From an uncultured Veillonella sp. (lineage in GTDB: Bacteria; Bacillota; Negativicutes; Veillonellales; Veillonellaceae), in contig NZ_UQYC01000088.1 of assembly GCF_900545205.1 (NCBI RefSeq), positions 1 through 6,533 on the forward strand: a stretch of DNA of 6,533 nt, read 5' to 3'. The notes under the pieces are model-generated. The model had not been told where the DNA came from. It made no database searches and was given only the letters and a program-made list of their open reading frames with translations. The translations under genes and the position numbers were made by a program. Positions within the stretch are counted from its first letter, which is position 1, and every line of letters starts with the position of its first letter. Below, piece after piece: positions 1 to 6,533 of the stretch.

Positions 1-74
1 GATTAAAGTACCAACACGTTTTGTCCTATAACCCGAAGTTATCCATTAATAGCAATTAGCTGATTTTCCTACGA

Positions 75-1691
75 TTATTGAATTTTATAAATGCTAGCCG
101 ATTTAGTTTTTCCAACTTCTGTTGCTATGTTATTGGTTGGTGAATTAGCAAATTCTTTACTATATTTATTTGGTACAATGATGGTAGCACCTTTTTCATT
201 AGATACCCTTGTATCAAACTCATCTACTGTTATTGTGGGCATCAATGTTTTGCCTGCTGTCCATAGAGGATTATCTGTAGTATGTACAAATACTTGAGTT
301 GGGGTATCTTTTGTATAATATACAATCGATGTATAGTAGGTACCATATATATATGTGTGTTGAGCACTTGACTCAATATATGGCTTGAATTGAAGCCCCG
401 ATTGATCAGATAAAATAGGTGTTACAGTTATTGTGATTGCCGTATATAAAATAGTTAAAGGTGTGGCTAAATAGATAGATAATGGTACGTTGCGATTTCT
501 ATACCGTTTAACTACTAGTGCAAATAGTACTAGTAATACGAATGCACTAATTAATGGTATAGGATTTAATTCTGGTGTTGCGATGCTGGCTACTAGGAAT
601 AAGATTGTATATATGCCTAATGGAATCGTTACAATATATTTAAAACTAGTACTCTTGTTATGGCAGCTAGTTGTGATAGCTTCAGCGCCCCAGATAAGAC
701 ATGGGATTATTGCTGGTAACGTATAGGTTATATACTTTGTGGCCACTAGTGAATAGAATAATACAATTACTACAAACCAGATGGCGCCGAGAAGATAAAA
801 ATTATTTTTCCATGTAATGTTTTTGAGTCGGTAAATAACGGCTGGTGTCCATGGTAATAGAGCAAGAGGGACAATGATTAGGTAATAATACCAAACATTG
901 AATTTTGGATGCTCAGATACAAGTGCTCGCTCCATGTTGTGAAGCCCTAGGAAACCAGATATGAATTCTTGACCGTGAATCGAGTACATAGCGATGTACC
1001 ATGGACTGGCAAGAACTATAAATAAGAGAATTCCCAAAGGATTAAATAATAATGTAATATCCTTAGCAAGTGAGTAATCATCCTTATCTTTTTGGGTGAA
1101 CCATCGTGCAGCAATGAATAGTAATAGTATTAATCCAGGAAGAACAATACCAACGGGCCCTTTAGTTACGACCGCTAAGGCTGCTGCCCCATAGGCTTTC
1201 ACCATGGAATGTTTATCGTTCTTGGTGAAAGCTAGATAAGAATAGCCGAAGATGGCTAGTGAAAAGAAGAATAGGAAGCCGTCTGTTATGACTGCGTGAG
1301 AAATGTACCAGAACTGTAAGGCACCAAACAAAAGTATGGCACTCGTAATTGCTATATGCGTGGACTCTTTAATGCGATACACAAGATGGTACATAAGCGC
1401 AACACTGCCACCAGCAATAAGTGTATTTGGTATGCGTGATGTAAAGTCAGATATGCCAAATAGTTTATAGCTTATCATAAGCGCCCAATAGGTGAGGGGC
1501 GGTTTATCATACCAGACTTGGTCATATATCATGGGTGATATCCATGAGTTATGTTTTAACATTGTAATAGCAGATAATACATAGTTGGACTCAACCGGAT
1601 CTGTTATGGGTAGATAGGCGTTATAGAAACCGTAACTCAGTACGGTCAATAAAAATAGCGCACCTATGCGCAGCATGTGATTGTTAATCAT
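75..1691 (-). CDS. ArnT/PMT-like GT-C family membrane glycosyltransferase (GT39)
   Basis: This 538-residue protein is predicted to be a polytopic inner-membrane enzyme that moves a sugar from a polyprenyl-phosphate carrier onto an acceptor on the outer face of the membrane. Seen: a first hydrophobic helix (about 7-27), then an outer loop with acidic D31 and E34 (TDPVES), where ArnT/PMT enzymes carry their catalytic acidic residue. The ArnT-like stretch YDKPPLTYW follows (61-69), then TKGPVGIVLPGL (177-188), SPWYIAMY (229-236), HNMER (251-255) and TKYITYTLPAIIP (318-330). About ten further hydrophobic segments run to about residue 425, and a soluble C-terminal domain (about 430-538) probably faces the periplasm. 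Length matches ArnT (about 550). The start is supported by AAGGAG five bases upstream (1697-1702, minus strand). It stands alone and points away from aspA. Lipid A is a plausible acceptor in a diderm, but a protein or other glycan is equally possible, so no symbol is given. Confidence 0.88.
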   Translation of the reverse strand: MINNHMLRIGALFLLTVLSYGFYNAYLPITDPVESNYVLSAITMLKHNSWISPMIYDQVWYDKPPLTYWALMISYKLFGISDFTSRIPNTLIAGGSVALMYHLVYRIKESTHIAITSAILLFGALQFWYISHAVITDGFLFFFSLAIFGYSYLAFTKNDKHSMVKAYGAAALAVVTKGPVGIVLPGLILLLFIAARWFTQKDKDDYSLAKDITLLFNPLGILLFIVLASPWYIAMYSIHGQEFISGFLGLHNMERALVSEHPKFNVWYYYLIIVPLALLPWTPAVIYRLKNITWKNNFYLLGAIWFVVIVLFYSLVATKYITYTLPAIIPCLIWGAEAITTSCHNKSTSFKYIVTIPLGIYTILFLVASIATPELNPIPLISAFVLLVLFALVVKRYRNRNVPLSIYLATPLTILYTAITITVTPILSDQSGLQFKPYIESSAQHTYIYGTYYTSIVYYTKDTPTQVFVHTTDNPLWTAGKTLMPTITVDEFDTRVSNEKGATIIVPNKYSKEFANSPTNNIATEVGKTKSASIYKIQ

Positions 1692-1720
1692 AGTTACTCC
1701 TTACTTACATAGTTTATATT

Positions 1721-1753
1721 ATTGTACTATAGGGCGTGTAATAATTAAACCAA
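1721..1753 (-). promoter_or_regulatory. Weak candidate promoter for the glycosyltransferase gene
   Basis: On the minus strand, TATAGT (1726-1731) lies 16 bases downstream of TTGGTT (1748-1753). An overlapping alternative -10, TACAAT, sits at 1721-1726. Both -10 candidates match five of six consensus bases, but the -35 is poor. Either would start transcription roughly 20-30 bases before the glycosyltransferase start codon. In such AT-rich sequence matches like these arise by chance, so this is a tentative call. Confidence 0.3.
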
Positions 1754-1819
1754 TGAAAGATAAAGGTTTTATCAATATGGAAATAGTTACAAAAAAAGAA
1801 TTATTTATGAAATAATATA

Positions 1820-1935
1820 TTGTATAGAATATTGTTTGTACAGAATACATGAAATGACTTTTATGTATACAAAATACATGCTATAATGAGCGCGTAAGAT
1901 AAAACCGTTTCATTGAAATACTATTTTGTATAAAA
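1820..1935. repeat. Four TTGTATACAA-like operator motifs upstream of aspA
   Basis: Four copies of a motif close to the palindrome TTGTATACAA occur in 116 bases: TTGTATAGAA (1820-1829, 9/10), TTGTACAGAA (1836-1845, 8/10), ATGTATACAA (1863-1872, 9/10) and TTGTATAAAA (1926-1935, 9/10). The third falls over the -35 region and spacer of the aspA promoter, and the fourth lies in the 5' untranslated region. A longer direct repeat (ACAGAATACATG at 1840-1851, ACAAAATACATG at 1869-1880) and a 10-base inverted repeat with one mismatch (arms 1845-1854 and 1859-1868) overlap the second and third copies. Palindromes of this form are typical of GntR/FadR-type regulators, but the regulator is not in the window and its identity is a guess. 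The AT-rich background weakens the case. Confidence 0.45.
1859..1887 (+). promoter_or_regulatory. aspA promoter (extended -10)
   Basis: A perfect TATAAT (1882-1887) is preceded by TG at 1879-1880, giving an extended -10 element. The -35 position at 17-base spacing reads TTTTAT (1859-1864), which is weak; extended -10 promoters tolerate this, and it may also mean an activator is needed. Transcription would start near 1894, giving a leader of about 60 bases before aspA. Operator-like repeats overlap the -35 and spacer. Confidence 0.65.
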
Positions 1936-1941
1936 ATAGTA
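1919..1941 (+). repeat. Inverted repeat in the aspA 5' untranslated region
   Basis: TACTATTTT (1919-1927) is the exact complement of AAAATAGTA (1933-1941), separated by GTATA. It ends just before the aspA ribosome binding site (AAAGAGGA, 1943-1950). It could be a weak AU-rich RNA hairpin that tunes ribosome access, or a DNA operator, because one TTGTATA-like motif lies across its centre. The perfect 9-base symmetry is seen directly; its function is inferred. Confidence 0.45.
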
Positions 1942-1956
1942 GAAAGAGGATTTATT

Positions 1957-3372
1957 ATGAGAAAAGAACATGATTTCTTAGGCGAATTAGAAGTAGCTGA
2001 TGAATTATATTACGGTGTACAAACAATTCGTGCATTAGAAAACTTCCATATTACAGGAAAACACTTGGACCAAGATTTTATCAAAGCATTGGCAATGGTA
2101 AAAAAAGCATCTGCTTTAGCGAATATGAAAACTGGTCGCTTGAATGTATCTATAGGTAAAGCTATTGTACAAGCTGCAGATGAAGTAATTGAAGGTCAAT
2201 TTGCTGACCAATTCCCTGTTGATCCAATTCAAGGTGGTGCAGGTACTTCTGTAAACATGAATATGAACGAAGTATTGGCTAACCGTGCTTGTGAAATTTT
2301 GGGTCATCCAAAAGGAAGCTATGATGTTGTAAGCCCTAACAACCATTGTAATATGGCACAATCTACAAATGATGCTTTCCCAACAGCAATCAAGGTATGT
2401 GCAATTTTGAAATCTAAACCTTTACTTGAAGCATTACAACGTCTTGTTGATGAACTTGAGAAAAAGGCTGATGAATATAGCGAAATTTTGAAAATGGGTC
2501 GTACTCACTTACAAGATGCGGTGCCAATTACATTAGGCCAAGAAATGGGTGCCTATGCATCTGGTGTTCGCCGCGGTATTAAACGTATTAAATCTGCCGT
2601 TGAAGGTGCACATGTAATTAACATGGGTGCTACTGCAGTTGGTACAGGCCTTAATGCGGAACCTAATTATATTCATGATGTAGCATACGAACTTAGTGAA
2701 GTAGTAGGCGAACCATTCTACACAGCTGAAAACTTAATTGATGCTACTAACAATACAGATATCTTTGCTGATATCTCCAGTGGTTTGAAAGTAACTGCTC
2801 TCGTATTGATTAAAATGGCCAATGACTTCCGCTTGATGGCATCTGGTCCTCGTTGTGGTATTGGGGAATTAAAATTACCAGCTCGTCAACCTGGTTCTTC
2901 CATCATGCCAGGCAAGGTTAACCCTGTTATCGCCGAAGTATTGAACCAAGTATGTTACCAAGTTATCGGTAATGACTTAACAATTACATTGGCTGTAGAA
3001 AATGGTCAATTCGAATTGAACGTAATGGAACCTGTATTGGCTTATAATTTATTCAATAATCTTTGCTACCTCAAAAACGGCGTAAATACATTTGTTGATA
3101 AATTACTCGTGGATCTTGAAGTAGATCGTGAACAATGCGAATACTGGTTGAATCGTTCCGTTGGTATCGTAACAGCATTGTTGCCACATCTTGGATATGA
3201 AACAGCATCTTCTCTTGCAAAAGAAGCTTATACTACTGGTCGTGCTATCCGTGATATCATCTTGGAAAAAGGTTTATTGACTGAAGATGAAATCAATCAT
3301 ATCCTTTCTCCTAAAGAAATGACTCGCCCTGGTATTGCTGGTGCTAATCTTTTAAAACAAAAAGGCAACTAA
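1957..3372 (+). CDS. aspA: Aspartate ammonia-lyase (aspartase)
   Basis: This 471-residue cytoplasmic enzyme converts L-aspartate to fumarate and ammonia, as a homotetramer in this family. Seen: GTSVNMN (96-102), QSTND (135-139), GRTHLQDA (181-188) and the signature loop GSSIMPGKVNP (313-323). By alignment with Bacillus aspartase these supply T97, S136-T137, T183-H184, the probable catalytic base S314, and K320 and N322 at the substrate site. The length is the usual one and the frame is intact. The start is set by AAAGAGGA (1943-1950), six bases upstream. Fumarase C has a similar fold, but the start (KEHDFLGELEVADELYYGVQT) and the ENFHITG segment (28-34) are aspartase-type. It has its own promoter and terminator, so it is monocistronic. 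In a Veillonella-like anaerobe the fumarate would probably be reduced to succinate and on to propionate (inference). Codon use is that of a well-expressed gene. Confidence 0.96.
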   Translation: MRKEHDFLGELEVADELYYGVQTIRALENFHITGKHLDQDFIKALAMVKKASALANMKTGRLNVSIGKAIVQAADEVIEGQFADQFPVDPIQGGAGTSVNMNMNEVLANRACEILGHPKGSYDVVSPNNHCNMAQSTNDAFPTAIKVCAILKSKPLLEALQRLVDELEKKADEYSEILKMGRTHLQDAVPITLGQEMGAYASGVRRGIKRIKSAVEGAHVINMGATAVGTGLNAEPNYIHDVAYELSEVVGEPFYTAENLIDATNNTDIFADISSGLKVTALVLIKMANDFRLMASGPRCGIGELKLPARQPGSSIMPGKVNPVIAEVLNQVCYQVIGNDLTITLAVENGQFELNVMEPVLAYNLFNNLCYLKNGVNTFVDKLLVDLEVDREQCEYWLNRSVGIVTALLPHLGYETASSLAKEAYTTGRAIRDIILEKGLLTEDEINHILSPKEMTRPGIAGANLLKQKGN

Positions 3373-3413
3373 CATAGTCAGTTGTTTTAATACATGAATA
3401 AAGCATGAAAATG

Positions 3414-3449
3414 AAAGACTGTCAACCCTTTTGGTTGACAGTCTTTTTT
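3414..3449 (+). terminator. Strong intrinsic terminator of aspA
   Basis: GACTGTCAACC (3417-3427) pairs perfectly with GGTTGACAGTC (3433-3443) across the five-base loop CTTTT. Three further A-T pairs (3414-3416 with 3444-3446) lengthen the stem to 14 bp, and a run of six T (3444-3449) follows. It lies 42 bases after the aspA stop codon and isolates aspA from rpoB. Its 3' arm also holds the -35 hexamer of the next promoter. Confidence 0.93.
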
Positions 3450-3463
3450 AATACTGATAGAAT
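3435..3463 (+). promoter_or_regulatory. Near-consensus sigma-70 promoter for rpoB
   Basis: A perfect TTGACA (3435-3440) is followed, after exactly 17 bases, by TAGAAT (3458-3463, five of six). TG at 3455-3456 adds an extended -10. The start of transcription would be near 3470, about 234 bases before the rpoB start codon. The -35 lies inside the 3' arm of the aspA terminator stem and the spacer contains its T tract. A strong promoter is expected for rpoB, since the upstream terminator blocks readthrough from aspA. Confidence 0.78.
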
Positions 3464-3469
3464 TATATA

Positions 3470-3703
3470 TTGCAAAAGTAGCGTTTCCTGCTTTTGGATA
3501 TAAAAACTATAACTTGAATAGTGATGAGGTTTTCTTCCAAGGTTGTGCTTGGTTAATGGAAAGCAAGGTTATTTTTAAAAATGAAATGGGCCTTGCTTTA
3601 TTTGACGTTATCCGAGCAGGAAAACTGAGACCTGTAAGATGTCTTTTCCGTGCCGTTATAGAAAATGGTAGACCAGTGTGTTTTGATAGGGGTGAAAGCA
3701 AAT
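3470..3703 (+). promoter_or_regulatory. Long rpoB leader, possibly structured
   Basis: About 234 bases separate the predicted start of transcription from rpoB. I find no convincing gene here. Complementary segments suggest a fold: TTTCCTGCT (3484-3492) with AGCAGGAAA (3615-3623); nested inside it, AAAGCAAGG (3560-3568) with CCTTGCTTT (3591-3599), extendable by two G-U pairs; and a small hairpin CCAAG/CTTGG (3537-3541 with 3548-3552). A competing hairpin, GGAAA plus AGAC (3619-3623, 3628-3631) with GTCT plus TTTCC (3641-3644, 3645-3649), would exclude the long-range pairing. No T tract follows, so it is not an obvious transcription attenuator. The pairings are seen; the folding and any regulatory role are inferred. 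Confidence 0.35.
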
Positions 3704-6533
3704 ATGTTCAAACCTGAACAGGTAGGCAAACGAACTCGTTATACGTACGCAAAAATTAACGAAGTTATCAAGATGCCGCATTTATTGGACATTCAGCGTA
3801 AATCGTATGAGTGGTTCTTGGAGAGTGGTTTACAAAATATTTTCAACGATATTTCTCCGATTAAAGACAATTCAGGTAATCTAGTACTTTCTTTCGAAGG
3901 TTTCAGCTTAGGTGAACCTAAGTATGATATTAATGAATGTAAAAACCGTGATGCTACTTACGCAGCACCACTTCGTGTAAATATTCGCTTAGTAAATAAT
4001 GATCCAGAAAATATGGACATTAAAGAACAAGAAGTATTCATGGGCGATTTCCCATTGATGACTGACACAGGTACTTTCATCATCAATGGTGCAGAACGTG
4101 TAATCGTATCCCAATTGGTACGTTCTCCAGGCGTTTACTACAATAAAGAAATCGATACAATGGGTAACCGTTTGTACGATTCCACAGTTATTCCTAACCG
4201 TGGCGCATGGATCGAGCTTGAAACTGATGCAAGCGAAGTTGTTGCTGTTCGTATTGACCGTAACCGTAAATTACCAGCTACTGTATTGGTACGTGCATTA
4301 GGTTGGGATACTAATGAAAGTATCCTTGATCTCTTCTGGAATGGTAAAACTGATGAAGATGGTTTGCCAGTATATGATGAACGCATCGTTCGTACATTAG
4401 AAAAAGATACAACTCAATCTGCTGATGAAGCATTGGTTGAAATCTATAAAAAATTACGTCCAGGTGAACCTCCTACTGTAGAATCTGCTCGTAATTTATT
4501 CGATAATTTATTCTTCGATGCTCGCCGTTATGATTTAGCGCGCGTTGGTCGTTACAAATTAAACAAAAAACTCGGCTGGCGTCAACGTATGTTGGGTCAA
4601 ACATTGGCTCAACCAATCGTAGATCCAGAAACTGGCGAAATCATTCTTGATGCAGGTGTACAAGTTGGGGAGGAACAACTTGATATCGTTGCTAATAGCC
4701 ATGTATTCGATGGTGAAGGTTTCGCTGAGTTCTACATCGTAAATAACGATGGTGTAGAATCTAAAGTTATCTGTAACAACTGCAACTTGCCATACGATCA
4801 CCGTACAGTAACACGTGAAGACATGATCGCTAACATCTCTTACTTGCTCAACCTTATGGATGGCGCAGGTCATACAGATGATATCGACCACTTGGGTAAC
4901 CGTCGTCTTCGCTGTGTAGGTGAATTGTTGCAAAACCAATTCCGTATTGGTTTAACTCGTATGGAACGTGTTGTTCGTGAACGTATGACAATTCAAGAAA
5001 TCGAATCTATCACGCCTCAAGCGTTGATTAACATTCGCCCTGTAGTGGCAGCAATCAAAGAATTCTTTGGTTCTTCTCAATTGTCTCAGTTCATGGACCA
5101 AACAAACCCATTAGCAGAATTGACTCATAAACGTCGTCTATCTGCCCTTGGCCCTGGCGGTTTATCTCGTGAGCGTGCAGGCTTCGAAGTTCGTGACGTG
5201 CATCACTCTCACTATGGCCGTATGTGTCCAATCGAAACTCCAGAAGGTCCAAACATCGGTTTGATCAACTCCTTGTCTAACTACGCGAAAGTAAATGAAT
5301 TTGGTTTCATTGAGGCTCCATACCGTAAAGTAGAAAAAATCTATGGTACAGGTGCCGATGCAGACAAAGTTGTAAAAGTTCGTGTCACTGATTCCGTTGT
5401 ATATATGACAGCTGATGAAGAAGAAGGCATGACAATTGCCCAAGCGAACTCCCCAATCGATGGTGAAGGTTACTTTACTAATGAACACGTTGCTTGTCGT
5501 CGTGGTCATGACGTATTGGAAGTTACACCTGATAAGGTAGACTACATGGACGTTAGTCCAAAAGAAGTTGTATCAATCGGTACAGCTATGATTCCATTCC
5601 TTGAAAATGATGATGCTAACCGTGCCTTGATGGGTGCGAACATGCAACGTCAAGCGGTACCACTATTGCGCGCTCAAGCTCCACTTGTTGGTACAGGTAT
5701 GGAATATACAGCAGCTACTGACTCCGGCGTTTGCGTACTTGCTCGTGAAGCTGGTAAAGTTGTACGTTGCTGGGGTAATGAAATCCACGTTCTTCGCGAT
5801 AGCGATGGTCGTGTTGATACATACCGTTTGAATAAATTCCTTCGTTCTAACCAATCCACATGCTTTAACCAAAAACCAATCGTTAATCGTGGCGACCATG
5901 TTGTAAAAGGCCAAGTATTGGCTGACGGTCCTGCTACTGATGGCGGTGAATTGGCGTTAGGTTATAACGTTCTTGTAGCGTTCATGCCTTGGGAAGGTTA
6001 TAACTACGAAGATGCGATCTTGCTTAGTGAAGAACTTTGCAAAGAAGATATCTATACATCCATTCATATTGAAGAGTACGAATGCGATGCGCGTGACACT
6101 AAATTAGGTGCCGAAGAAATTACTCGTGAATTACCTAATACTGGTGATGACACACTTAAAAACCTTGATGAAGATGGTATCATCTGTATTGGTGCAGAAG
6201 TACATCCTGGCGATATTCTCGTAGGTAAAGCTACACCAAAAGGTGAAACTGAATTAACACCTGAAGAACGCTTATTGCGCGCTATCTTCGGTGACAAAGA
6301 ACGCGAAGTTCGCGATACATCCTTGCGCGTACCTCATGGCGAATCTGGTAAAGTTGTAGACGTTAAAGTCTTCACTCGTGAAAACGGTGACGAATTACAA
6401 CCAGGTGTAAATAAACTTGTTCGCGTATACATCGCTCAAAAACGTAAGATTCACGAAGGCGATAAAATGGCGGGCCGCCATGGTAACAAAGGTGTCGTTT
6501 CTCGCGTTATGAGAAAAGAAGATATGCCATTCC
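3704..6533 (+). CDS. rpoB: RNA polymerase beta subunit, 3' end cut by the window
   Basis: This is the catalytic beta subunit of DNA-directed RNA polymerase, here about 943 codons of an expected 1,150-1,250 or so, running off the right edge without a stop. Seen, in order: start MFKPEQVGKRTRYTYAKI; GAERVIVSQLVRSPGVYY (129-146); the rifampicin region beginning GSSQLSQFMDQ (456-466); GRMCPIETPEGPNIGLI (505-521); GYNYEDAI (765-772, with E769 and D770 of the active site); and GDKMAGRHGNKG (919-930, with K921 and K929). D465, H475 and S480, equivalent to E. coli D516, H526 and S531, are wild type, so no rifampicin-resistance change shows there. Spacing between E769 and K921 is about 100 residues shorter than in E. 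coli, consistent with absence of the E. coli insertion. The start is set by AGGGGTG (3688-3694), nine bases upstream. rpoC probably follows outside the window. rplL is not upstream; aspA is. Codons are strongly biased, as expected for high expression. Confidence 0.98.
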   Translation, partial: MFKPEQVGKRTRYTYAKINEVIKMPHLLDIQRKSYEWFLESGLQNIFNDISPIKDNSGNLVLSFEGFSLGEPKYDINECKNRDATYAAPLRVNIRLVNNDPENMDIKEQEVFMGDFPLMTDTGTFIINGAERVIVSQLVRSPGVYYNKEIDTMGNRLYDSTVIPNRGAWIELETDASEVVAVRIDRNRKLPATVLVRALGWDTNESILDLFWNGKTDEDGLPVYDERIVRTLEKDTTQSADEALVEIYKKLRPGEPPTVESARNLFDNLFFDARRYDLARVGRYKLNKKLGWRQRMLGQTLAQPIVDPETGEIILDAGVQVGEEQLDIVANSHVFDGEGFAEFYIVNNDGVESKVICNNCNLPYDHRTVTREDMIANISYLLNLMDGAGHTDDIDHLGNRRLRCVGELLQNQFRIGLTRMERVVRERMTIQEIESITPQALINIRPVVAAIKEFFGSSQLSQFMDQTNPLAELTHKRRLSALGPGGLSRERAGFEVRDVHHSHYGRMCPIETPEGPNIGLINSLSNYAKVNEFGFIEAPYRKVEKIYGTGADADKVVKVRVTDSVVYMTADEEEGMTIAQANSPIDGEGYFTNEHVACRRGHDVLEVTPDKVDYMDVSPKEVVSIGTAMIPFLENDDANRALMGANMQRQAVPLLRAQAPLVGTGMEYTAATDSGVCVLAREAGKVVRCWGNEIHVLRDSDGRVDTYRLNKFLRSNQSTCFNQKPIVNRGDHVVKGQVLADGPATDGGELALGYNVLVAFMPWEGYNYEDAILLSEELCKEDIYTSIHIEEYECDARDTKLGAEEITRELPNTGDDTLKNLDEDGIICIGAEVHPGDILVGKATPKGETELTPEERLLRAIFGDKEREVRDTSLRVPHGESGKVVDVKVFTRENGDELQPGVNKLVRVYIAQKRKIHEGDKMAGRHGNKGVVSRVMRKEDMPF

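Noticed and set aside
28..42. Small inverted repeat (ATAAC/GTTAT, loop TTCGG on the minus strand) downstream of the glycosyltransferase stop.
   Set aside because: The stem is only five base pairs and no T tract follows on the minus strand, so it is not a convincing terminator.
1..74. Possible end of another gene at the left edge.
   Set aside because: Open stretches are too short and show no recognisable protein sequence or start signal, so no gene can be supported.
3366..3388. Weak hairpin CAACT/AGTTG followed by TTTT, spanning the aspA stop codon.
   Set aside because: The stem is short with a mismatch, and the much stronger terminator at 3414-3449 makes it unnecessary.
3602..3630. TTGACG (3602-3607) as a second -35 for rpoB.
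   Set aside because: At 17 bases the -10 position reads CTGAGA, which does not resemble TATAAT.
3514..3717. A 67-codon plus-strand reading frame between the aspA terminator and rpoB, overlapping the rpoB start by 14 bases.
   Set aside because: It needs a TTG start with no ribosome binding site, internal ATG codons (3556, 3586) also lack one, and it uses AGA, AGG and CGA arginine codons, unlike the CGT-rich codon use of aspA and rpoB. It resembles no family I know. The leader RNA explains the space better, though a small leader peptide cannot be fully excluded.
4138..6297. Several minus-strand and alternate-frame open stretches of 60-126 codons inside rpoB.
   Set aside because: They lie wholly within the conserved rpoB frame, lack ribosome binding sites and show no family resemblance. 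They are by-products of rpoB codon bias.

Overview
This window looks like chromosomal sequence from a low-GC diderm Firmicute of the class Negativicutes, most probably Veillonella or a close relative. The RpoB is of Firmicutes type, lacking the long insertion present in the C-terminal half of E. coli RpoB. The housekeeping genes are AT-rich with a strong CGT/GGT codon preference, and an ArnT/PMT-like membrane glycosyltransferase fits an organism with an outer membrane. The genus is inferred from recall of protein style, not from a search.

Layout: bases 1-74 hold no gene I can support. A minus-strand gene (75-1691) encodes a polytopic GT-C (GT39/ArnT-like) glycosyltransferase. A 265-base divergent spacer (1692-1956) carries its ribosome binding site, an extended -10 promoter for aspA, four copies of a TTGTATACAA-like motif and an inverted repeat just ahead of the aspA ribosome binding site. 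aspA (1957-3372, plus) is a complete aspartate ammonia-lyase, followed by a strong intrinsic terminator (3414-3449). A near-consensus sigma-70 promoter begins inside the 3' arm of that terminator and should drive rpoB (3704 to beyond the window end) after a leader of about 230 bases. rpoB is intact in frame for about 943 codons and is cut by the window edge.

Functionally the three genes are separate units: envelope glycan modification, aspartate-to-fumarate conversion (probably feeding succinate/propionate fermentation or fumarate respiration) and core transcription. I see no mobile element, CRISPR array, tRNA or rRNA, and no unknown multi-gene system. The parts worth a second look are regulatory: the overlapping terminator and promoter between aspA and rpoB, the possibly structured rpoB leader, the repeated operator-like motif upstream of aspA, and the placement of rpoB next to aspA instead of rplL.
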